From assembly GCA_036346355.1 (NCBI GenBank), contig CM070577.1, forward strand, positions 78,824,509-78,888,508: a stretch of DNA of 64,000 bases, written 5' to 3'. This DNA is from Rhipidocladum racemiflorum (taxonomy: Eukaryota; Streptophyta; Magnoliopsida; Poales; Poaceae). A program made the position numbers and the translations under genes. Of the stretch, positions 55,301 to 64,000 are shown piece by piece (position 1 is the stretch's first letter; the number at the start of each line of letters is the position of its first letter). The notes under the pieces were generated by a model. It was not told the DNA's origin. It saw nothing but the letters and a program-made list of their open reading frames with translations, and did no database searches.

Positions 55301-55700
55301 ATCCAATACGACCTTGTGCTTGGATAACCAATCCATTCCCAATATAACATCTAAGGTGCAGGTCTCCAAAATTATAAGGTTTGCTAGGAATTCTATTCCA
55401 CCTATTAGTATTCTCGCCCCGGAACATCCTACTTTCGTTCGGAGTTCGGAACCAGGGGTTTGAACTAAAAGCATGCATTTAAGTCTTGCAATCCTCAAAT
55501 CATTTCTAGTAGCAAAGCCTTGCGAAACAAACGAATGCGAAGCTCGAGTCAAACAAAATCATTGCAGTGTTGAGTTAACAAGTAACTTACCCGATCTGAC
55601 GTCAGTAGCATTCTGCAAAGGTGCATCCGCGGTGACATGGTTGACTCGGCCTCTCACCACGGTGCAGGGTGTGGCTCACAGTCTTTGGCGTCCTAGCTGG
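52314..55700 (-). pseudogene. Family A pol (PR-RT-RH-IN-chromodomain), N1
   Basis: Minus-strand order from 55700 down: protease (ASHSFVSQGFATRNDL near 55540), linker (RILIGGIEFLANLIILET), RT (KRPYRMSTEELVEMKK and SSPWGAPLLFVKKKDG at about 55060-54930), RNase H pieces (FDIYCDAPRQGLGCVPMRNG), integrase finger (CDVCQRVKAMH), core (WVIVDRLTKVAHFIP), and chromodomain (YKEHPVRILDTMDRETRNKS, WSNHEESEATWEQEEDLKKE). Many frameshifts, more than in unit 2, including in the RT catalytic region and the integrase core. It lacks two frameshifts that units 1 and 2 share (it reads LDEQGTLWMKDRICV where the units break), so it descends from a separate copy. Confidence 0.88.
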
Positions 55701-55739
55701 GGTGGTTCCTAGATTGAAGCGAGCGGGGTCACTCCTGCT

Positions 55740-56728
55740 GTCTTCTTTGGACAAGCTGTTGGCAAAGTGTCCTGGCTCGTTGCGGTTGTAACAGCGTCTC
55801 ACCGTTCCTTCTTGTTTGCTCGAGTAGTGTTTCTAGCGAAGTGGGGTGCAGTAGTTACGATTGACAGGTCTTGGTGCCGAGGATGGTGTCCTTGTTGCAT
55901 TCTGTGGTTGAAATCGAAGAGTTGATTTGGTGCAACTCTCAGCGCTGCGTTCTTCTGGCGTGATCCTTCTTTGTTGCATCCTGCGCTTCTGTTCTCATCC
56001 GGTTCCTTGCGCTTGTCCTCAAGAATAAGCGCCTTATTCACCAACTCTTGGAAATCTGGAAAGGTGTGGGTGATCAATCCTACTTGCAATCCTGAGTTAA
56101 GTCCCTTCATAAAACGAGGCTATGCGGATTTATCTGTCGCTACATCCTCGGTGCGTGGCGTGCTAGGCTGTGTGAACTTGTTCAGGTAGTCGACCTTTGG
56201 TGATTACCTTGCTTGATGCTCTGAACTCCTCCTTCTTAAGGTCCATGATTCCTTCAGGCACGTGATCTTGTCGAATGCAGTTTGTGAACTCTTCCCAAGT
56301 GATATCTTGAGGTTCTCTTGCGTGTACGAAATTCTCCCACCATTCGGCATTGTTCCTTCGGTGATGAGAAGCGTAGAGTACCTTCTCATTCCCTATGCAT
56401 TGAGCTATGTGTAGCTTCCTCTCGATTGATCTTAACCAATCATCGGCCTCCAATGGATTGGCATTCCCGGAGAAAGTGGGTGGGTGAGTTCTCATGAACT
56501 CACGATAGTCTTGTATTACGGCGTTGTCCATGATTAACTTGATTAGCGATGGCCTGGCGATGACGTGCTGCATTTGTTGCATCATAGCATGCATTAAGCG
56601 AGTGCAGGCAGCAAGAAAAGCTCCAAATTCTGCATATCAATCGGCGGTCTTTGGTGCTCCATCACTGGGGTTTCTGGCTGGCGAGAACCACTCCCATTGC
56701 TTCCAAGGTTTCCACGGGTGTTCACCAT
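55740..56728 (-). pseudogene. Family A gag, N1
   Basis: ATG at 56728 (MVNTRGNLGSNGSGSRQPE), preceded on the minus strand by a pyrimidine tract and ATCGACAG. A frameshift after about 35 codons follows, then EFMRTHPPTFSGNANPLEAD, SIERKLHIAQCIGNEKVLYA, a second frameshift (WWENF region), and MKGLNSGLQVGLITHTFPD. The zinc knuckle near 55795 reads CYNRNEPGHFANSLS, again with Arg and Leu in place of two Cys, as in the plus-strand units. Confidence 0.83.
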
Positions 56729-57002
56729 CTGTCGATTTGCTCTAGGTTTAGAGATGAGAGGGAAACAAGAATAGACAAGTAATATGGAACTTATGCGGGC
56801 GAAAGGTGTAGCCTTAAGGTCCAACTTTATTATTAATAACTTGGTATGGCTGCTTACAATGCCTAAGGGCCTTGCAACACATCTTGCACACTCAACAAAC
56901 AAAGCAAATCCAAATCGAACTAATTTTGGAGTCTAACGCCTAAAGGGTGACTCTTTATACGTGACTTGACTCGGCGAAGGAGTCTCACTATAGAACCTAT
57001 GC

Positions 57003-57719
57003 TCACTCATCGAGAAAACCTCCACGGCACGGAGCGGGTCTTTGTGGCATAGGCGTAACGATCGCCATGTCCGGCAAGAATCGTGTCCTCTATGGTAGTC
57101 GAAGAAGCGATGTCCTCATCGAGATCGACTCCTCTGGATCGGCTCGTGTAGCTCGAATCTGGCTCGGTGCAGTCCGTACAAAGTCATCTCCAACTCGTCA
57201 ATCCTTCGTAGAAGGTGTGCCACATACTCCTGAGCTTCCCGCCATCTGTTCTTCTCTGTCGTGACCTCCTTGCGGGCCTTCTGTAGCTCCTTGCTTGTAT
57301 TATCTAGTACATCCTCCTGGGCGACGACAAATCGTGCCAACTTTGTAACCGTGGCATCCTCATCCTGAATCGCCTTCGGGTCAAGAAGGTTATCGCTCTT
57401 GCGGTGATAACGGAACACCGTGCTCTCAATTCTCTGGCGTGAATCACGGGTAATGTGCCGCATTGCTCGTCGTGATACTTCTTGGATACCCATCTGCATT
57501 GTAGACCTCCTGGCGGTCACGGTGTATCGAGCGATTGCACAGGCCCTTTTTCCTAGCAGGTACCTCAATCTTCACGTCACAAGCCTTGATCAATCCCGCT
57601 TGTCTGATCACTTCCACTTGGTATTGCGGCTTCTCAAAATCTCCGAGAGTCTGTAGCATATGCCAAAGTTCTGCAGCGTGACCAACTCCCAGATCAACGC
57701 AGTTGAACTCTTCCTCCAT
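57003..57719 (-). pseudogene. ORF0 upstream of gag, N1 (frameshifted)
   Basis: Starts at 57719 (EEFNCVDLGVGHAAELWHML) right after minus-strand GTGACAG. It is open for 92 codons in one frame, and the sequence homologous to unit 2 continues in another frame (MQMGIQEVSRRAMRHITR, EDVLDNTSKELQKARKEVTT) to the end near 57003. About 90% similar to unit 2 at the protein level where aligned by eye. Differences are substitutions between similar residues plus a few indels, indicating past selection for a protein. Confidence 0.75.
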
Positions 57720-57919
57720 CTGTCACAAGAGTGCTTACGTGAGAACTCGAAATTTTTAAATTGTGACAAGGTAAGGGAAAATTTCAGCAAGAGGCAAGAA
57801 AAGAGAGAAGGGGATAAGTCGAGATGTCATTTCTTATCTTGACAACTTTTAGCTTTTAGAAAATAGGTTTTATCCTCACTACGACCATTCTAGCTTAGGG
57901 TTGAGCCTACGGTCAACCT

Positions 57920-57932
57920 GGCTCTGATACCA
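57920..57932 (-). other. Primer-binding site of N1 (initiator Met tRNA type)
   Basis: Minus-strand TGGTATCAGAGCC, four bases (GAGG minus overlap) after the LTR end at 57937. It shows the normal family A leader (PBS, then GGCTCAACCCTAAGCTAG), which is what the plus-strand units have lost. Confidence 0.92.
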
Positions 57933-57936
57933 CCTC

Positions 57937-60900
57937 TGTCGGGACCCCGAATTTGCAAATCCGGACCCTCTGTGTATTCAGCAATAGTCAAGGAGCAGCT
58001 TAGTGCACACAGTCTTAACATCGGTAAATATCACAATCATACCATTCGATATTATCAAAGTACTTTATTTAAATAACCAAACTGGTTACTCGACCTTATG
58101 GTCAAGTTACAAATGTATGCCTCGCAAGGCGAAACTTATTAAAAAGAAATAATAGCAGCGGAAAATCAAATAAGGTAACATCGTGGCGCCATCCAGTATA
58201 CCACAGGCAACTGACTGGGCTCGCATCCCTAAGTAGACGGGTCCTCTTGGAATTCCTCCTCCGAAGCTGGCGTAGTCTCCTCTTCAAGCGGTATTGTGTT
58301 GAGGCAAGGGTGAGTACTTGGTACTCGGCAAGTCATGCCTGAGAATGCAAGCTAATATACTATATGCATGGCTTGGTACAAAGGAATAGCTTAAGGTATA
58401 TTTGCGATGCTTGACTTTTGACAAGTAATATAAGTAGATTCAAAGCAGTAGAAATAAGTAAAGCATAAATAACTTTTCAAGAAGTTTAATAAATATTTTC
58501 CCCATCCTAAACCACATTTCCATCAACTTCATTATTAAACCAACCCAACTTTTCAGACCAAAGTTATTTTTGAGAAAATCTAACCCTTATTGTAATTCGG
58601 CGATGTCCAATACCGCGGACACGGCTATTCGAATAGATTCTACACTCTGCAGAGGTTATGCACTTTACCCACAAGATCTGATCAAACACCACAAAGGCGA
58701 GTTCAGTAACAAAGCCTTTGGAAGCCTCAAACAACACAGGTGGTCCTCTCAGGTTCGTGCTCTACACCATCCCTTCCCTTAGCCAAGGCGAAGTATGGGA
58801 CCAACACACCGTTAGATGGGTATCGGCCCACAGCCACGATCACGCTCCCCGCATACAATCACACAAGCGGTGTAATTGACACCTGAGGCTCCACAAGTGA
58901 GTCCTTAGCGACTTAGTCAACTAGGGCCGTCCCATTCGACCATGTGGTTGCAAGTATGACCAGTTCAAAGGCTTGCAAGGTTAAGTCCTTAGAGTGACCA
59001 GGGCAAAACTACAGAAGAACCAAATCAACATCCCCAATGCCACAATGGCCCACTGATTACTCTTGCCACATGCCCTGGCCGAAAGCGTTTATCAAACCCG
59101 ATTGATTACCATGCACCACGTGCCATCAACATCACATGATACCTTTCCAAAACAGGTTCAATATATCATTAAGTCAATATTAACATTTGATTGTCCAAAA
59201 TCATGTCATGAGCACGTAGCAGGTCTAAGCAGTATACTACAACGGTCTAAACCCATGTTGGCAATTTAATAATGTCCAACTAGTAATCCACAACTAGGGT
59301 GACAAAGGGTCATGGCACATACTTAAGTAATCAAGGTGTCATATAGCAAATTGGTATTTATCTAACCCCCAGGTTTAAACAAAGTATTTTTCTTACTTGA
59401 ACTAGCATGCAATAGTTTAAATCAAAATAGATTTTCGAAATAGGATCAACATGGTCAAAGCACAACTTGCCTTCAAAAAGTACTTGTTCTTGGTCTTGAG
59501 TTGGATCCTGAGTTAATACTTCTCCTTGAATCCTTAGGCACTTCAACGTCTACTCGTAAAGCGTGCAAATAGCAAATACATGAATAAACAATAGGCAAAA
59601 ACATCCCAAAACTCCAAATAAAATCCATAAACAGAGAGAACATAATTTTCTGGATTTTTAGAAACTGGAATCGTCAAATTTGGAGTTAAGACGCAAAAGT
59701 TATGATTATTTAAAGTTTAAATAATCAATTAAATAATTTTACAGAGAAAAACTTTAGTCCAAAAATTAAATAAAATTCATATTTAGGTAGATCTCAATTT
59801 TATACAAATTTAGAAATTTGAATCACTCAAATCGGAGTTGAAACGCAAAAGTTATAAGCGTTTGAAGTTTTGAAATTCAAATCAATTATTAAACCGATTT
59901 ATTAAATCATTTTCTTTTAGGAAATTAATTATTGCGTCGGCATGGACACGTGGCAGCCTCGATTGGTTGGTGGCGTCACCGGTCCATGGACTTGGTCCAC
60001 GCTCGGCTCGGGTCCACCGTGGACTCGGTCCACGACTCTACGTGAGGCCCGACATGTGGGCCCACTTGGGTGGCGTCATCGGCCCGGCGTCGGCCGGGGC
60101 TCGACCACGGTGGCGACAGGTGGGTCCACCGATGACGTCATGGGTGGCGTCCGCGGTGCGATCGGCCCGACACGGGCCGGCGTGTCGCCACCTGCCAGCG
60201 ACGCTGGCAGATGACGCCGACCGCGTCGGTCCAACTTCCCGACACGTGGCGCAATCACGGCCGTTGGTTTGAAAATCAGCGGCGGATTAGATCCAGGGTT
60301 AATACGTTGAAACTACTCGTTGATCGTGGGCCGTTCGATTTAGATCGGACGGTCCAGATCTAATCCTATAATAACACTACTACGGCACGTGGCAAATGTG
60401 AACTGTTGGATCTTGATCCAACGGTCGAATCAATCGGGTTGGGGACACGTGAACTCACCTCAACCGTCCGATCTGGATCTGACGGTTCACCGAGCTCGCG
60501 AAGTCCGGCGATGGCGCGGCGAGGCTTGGGCACCGGAGACGGGGACGATGACCAAGAGCGCGGCGCTACAGGGCTCCTCCGGCGACGTGCGTGGTCACGT
60601 TCGAGTCGCCTTGGCTCGGGGATCCCGGTTCTGGCCTCCTTCTCCTCGGGCGACGGCGGACGGCGGCGGAAGGTGAGAAAAACCACCACAATACCCTAAG
60701 CTACTACGGCGAGCAATCCCGAGCAAGCGGCGGCTGCTAGGGTTTAGCAAGCTAAGGCAAAAAGTAGCGCAAGGTCACGGCGGTCCTCGGGGTGCGATCC
60801 GGGCATTAAATAGCCCCGGGAGGCGTGCTCAGGGCGGAGCCCTAGTCGATTCTGGCGGCCTCGGCTGGCGAAGTCGGCTCGGACTCGGCGAGGAAGGCGG

Positions 60901-61432
60901 CCACGAGAACCGTCCACGTGTCCAGATCAGCGGCCCCGATCGGACCGGGCGCGAGCAGGTTTGGGTCGGACACGGCTCAGCCGTGCAGGCGGATCTCGGC
61001 CGTTGGATCTTGATCCAGCGGTTGGGATTGATTAGGTTTAAGAGTGGGTTCGGTCGAGTCACGTGGCTCGGGTCGGACTCGAACTTCGAGTCGACTTCGG
61101 GCTCGATCGGATGAAACGATACTTGACCGAGTTGAATTTCCAGCGATTTAATATTTAAAATAATTTGATAATTCATTTTAATTCATTAAAAATAGCAAAT
61201 GACTCGAGAAAAATTCGAGAAAAATTGGAAAATACTTTGGATCATTTTGGACTCAAATAAAATATTTCCAATAAAATTTTATTTGCAAAATTAAATTCTT
61301 TAATTATTTCAAAATGGAATAAATTCAAATAAATTCCAAATAAATCCAAATAAATTCCAGAAAATTCCAAAAATTCACCAAAGTGCCAAATCACACATGA
61401 ATTTAAGAAAAGCAAAATTTTGGGGTGTTACA
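57937..61432 (-). mobile_element. Family A LTR shared by N1 (5' LTR) and N2 (3' LTR)
   Basis: TGTCGGGACCCCG at 57937 to GGGGTGTTACA at 61432. On one side it borders the N1 PBS, on the other the N2 PPT, so one LTR serves two internal regions. No TSD separates them. TATA-like ATTAAATAG at 60805-60813. Compared with 48787-52275, the AT-rich parts are nearly identical, while the GC-rich parts (60100-61100) carry many indels. Confidence 0.92.
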
Positions 61433-61446
61433 AACCTCCCCCCCTT
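61433..61446 (-). other. Polypurine tract of N2
   Basis: Minus-strand AAGGGGGGGAGGTT next to the LTR end at 61432. The following hairpin (61451-61472) is mutated in one arm and loop (CCACAGAG where the others have CCCCGAG). Confidence 0.85.
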
Positions 61447-61472
61447 AATAGAATCTCGTCCCACAGAGATTC

Positions 61473-64000
61473 AGGCTCCTCTGAGAATAGGTTTGGAAAC
61501 TCTTTCTTCAAATCCTCTTCGCGCTCCCAAGTCGCTTCGCTTTCTTCATGGTTGCTCCACTGAACTCTACAGAAACGGGTTGACTTGTTTCTAGTTTCTC
61601 GATCCATTGTGTCTAGAATCCTCACAGGATGCTCCTTATAAGTCAAATCCTCTTGCAACTCAATTGATTCTAACGGTGTCTGTTCCTCAGGAACTCGGAG
61701 GCACTTCTTCAACTGGGACACATGGAATACATCATGCACTCCACCTTAGCATTGCGGCAATTCCGGTGATAAGCAACTTCGCCTCTGCGGCTCAAAATCT
61801 TAAATGGTCCAACATAGCAGGTGCAAGTTTCCCTTTGGCATGGAACCTCTTAACTCCCCTGAGAGGCGTAACTCTGAGGTATACAAAGTCTTCTAGTTCA
61901 AAACTCAAATCTCGGCGACGATTGTCAGCATAACTCTTCTGCCGAGATTGGGCGATCTTCAATCTTTCCCTAATCATAGCGATCTGTTCTTCAGCCTCTT
62001 GAAGAATATCAGGCCCAAAGACACGGCGCTCGCCGGTCTCATTCCAATTCAATGGCGTCCGACAGGGTCGACCATACAGTGCCTCAAAAGGTGACATCTG
62101 TAAACTAGCCTGATAACTATTGTTGTAACTGAACTCGGCATACGGCAAACTCTTATCCCAAGAGGTAGCATAAGCTAATGCACAAGCTCTCAACATATCC
62201 TCCAGAATCTGGTTGACTCTTTCGGTCTGTCCATCCGTGCATGGATGATAAGTCATCTTGAAGTTCAAGCGGGTTGCCATGGCTTCATGCAACTTATTCG
62301 AGAACCTTGAGGTAAATTGGGTACCTCTGTCCGATACAATCCTCTTTGGCACTCCGTGCAAGCAGACAATCTGATCATGTACAATTACGCTAATTTATCT
62401 CCCGAGTAAGTGGTCTTCACGGGGATAAAATGGGCTACTTTAGTCAAGCGATCCACTATAACCCATATGGAGTCATAACCTCCTTGAGTCTTGGCAAACC
62501 GGTAATGAAATCCATTCCGATTTCCTCCCACTTCCACTCAGGTATTTTCAGCGGTTGTAGCAATCCTGCTGGTCTACGATGCATTGCCTTGACTCTCGGC
62601 ATACATCGCACAATGCAACATGCTCGGCAACTTCACGTTTCATACTCGGCCACGAGAATCTCTCCTTGAGATCACGATACATCTTGGCGCTTCGGGATGA
62701 ATTGAGTACTTGGAGTCATGGGCTTCTTCCAAAATCAGTTGCTTTAACTCCTTTTGTTAGGCACACAAATGCGATCCTTCATCCACAACGTGCCTTGCTC
62801 ATCCAACTTGAAGTCCTCTGCCTTGCCTTCCTCCTTGATGGACTTAATCCTGCGAATCTTGTCATCATCCTACATCCTTCTCGGATCTGGTCCTCTAAAG
62901 TAGGCTTTACTTCCAATGCGGCCAAGAATCCGCTAGGTACAACCTCAATCTTCATCTTTTGAAAATCCTCACATAACTCATCCTCGACTTGTAGCTAGCA
63001 ACGCACTCACGGTATGGCTTTTCCGACTCGAGCATCGGCTACTACGTTGGCCTTCAGGGATGGTAATGGATTCCAACATTATAGTCCTTGATCAACTCTA
63101 ACCATCTCCTGCCTCATATTCAGATCCGATCGGGTGAATATGTACTTAAGGCTCTTATGATCCGTATATACTTCACATCTGTATCCAATCAGATAGTGAC
63201 GCCATATCTTCAAAGCATGCACTACGGCCGATAACTCTAAGTCATGTGTCGGATAATTTTCCTCATGCGGCCTCAACTTCCTTGATGCATAAGCGACGAC
63301 CTTTCCGTTCTGCATCAGCACACATCCAAGTCCTTGGCGCGGTGCGTCACAATAAATATCGAAGCTTTGAGCAACATCCGGTAGAACTAACACCGGCGCT
63401 GACGTCAATCGCTTCTTGACTCCAAATCCTTTCTCACATTCCGGCGTCCATGCAAACTTCTTTTCCTTCTTCAGCGATTGCGTAGAGGTTTCGCAATTGT
63501 CGAGAAGCCTTCGATGAAGCGGCGGTAGTATCCTGCCATTCCAAGGAAACTCCGAACTGGTCGCCGTCTTTGGTCGTTCCCAATGTAACACAGCTTCTAC
63601 TTTGCTTGGATCTACTGGCGACTCCTTCTGCGGTCATTACATGTCCAAGAAACTCCACCTTGTCCTTCCAAAAATCACACTTGCTTTGAACTTGGCGAAA
63701 AGTTGCTTTGTTCCATCGACTTTTCCAAAACTCGCCTTAAGTGTTCGGCATGTTCATCCTCTGTCTTGGAGTAGATTAGGATATCGTCTATGAACACGCA
63801 TTTACAAACTTGTCCAAATATTCCATGAACACCTTATTCATCATATTCATGAAATAAATTGGCGCATTAAATCGACCCAAAGGACATAAGCGTAAACTCG
63901 TAATGTCCATATCTTGGCGAGAATGCAGTCTTCGAATATCTTACGATCGGATCTTCAATCGATGGTATCCCGATCTCAGATCAATCTTGGAGAAAACTCC
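61473..64000 (-). pseudogene. Family A pol, N2 (partial, runs out of the window)
   Basis: Minus strand, from the C-terminus upward: chromodomain (YKEHPVRILDTMDRETRNKS, WSNHEESEATWEREEDLKKE), integrase C-terminal part and core (GVPKRIVSDRGTQFTSRFSN, DGQTERVNQILEDML in 61792-62361), zinc finger region, RNase H (FDIYCDAPRQGLGCVLMQNG, HALKIWRHYLIGYRCEVYTD, 63079-63591), and RT up to about 64000. Frameshifts occur near 61745-61800, 62380, 62760, 62870, 63430 and 63680. N2 and N1 share wording absent from units 1 and 2 (for example CDAPRQ against CDASRQ), so they are closer to each other. Confidence 0.87.

Overview
The window is plant nuclear DNA, most likely from a grass (GC-rich first-exon pieces, long-LTR Ty3/gypsy chromoviruses, CACTA and hAT elements). 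I see no intact cellular gene and no RNA gene. It is a nest of transposable elements in which insertion order can be read from target-site duplications (TSDs).

Left part (1-8526 plus 39185-40380): a degenerate CACTA (En/Spm-type) transposon. Its transposase pseudogene runs on the minus strand (7044 to 3745), with two in-frame stops and a large deletion filled by a 1.07-kb LTR fragment. Left of it lie captured host-gene fragments: an MRS2/CorA-like Mg transporter exon, two exons of Xaa-Pro aminopeptidase P, and an unrecognised reading frame. A 0.4-kb block carrying a 214-bp foldback occurs twice. The right terminus (TIR ending at 40380) is reached only after skipping two insertions: a giant solo LTR (family D, 8527-39179, TSD ggttc) and a 1,056-bp non-autonomous hAT element (39308-40363, TSD atcatcct).

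Inside LTR-D sits a plus-strand array of Ty3/gypsy chromovirus 'family A' (13456-37561, TSD gctat). Three 3.4-kb LTRs alternate with two internal regions (ORF0, gag, pol with protease, RT, RNase H, integrase, chromodomain). Each LTR-A is followed by the TSD and about 1.27 kb of LTR-D before the next internal region starts without a primer-binding site. This is a roughly 10.35-kb tandem duplication with a junction at a 7-bp microhomology (CTCAACC), and it carries flanking host sequence along.

Middle (40381-47887): Copia remnants, an internally deleted element of gypsy family C (LTR 42559-44764 plus PBS), and a solo LTR-C on the minus strand (45555-47845, TSD cctac).

Right part (47888-64000): family A again on the minus strand. 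An older partial LTR-A (47888-48786) is interrupted by a second array, LTR - internal N1 (with PBS, ORF0, gag, pol) - shared LTR - internal N2, which leaves the window. The two arrays point at each other.

Every coding region is broken, but differences between otherwise near-identical copies concentrate at CG and CHG triplets, so part of the damage may be consensus error. Clade and family names are my recognition, without a database search.
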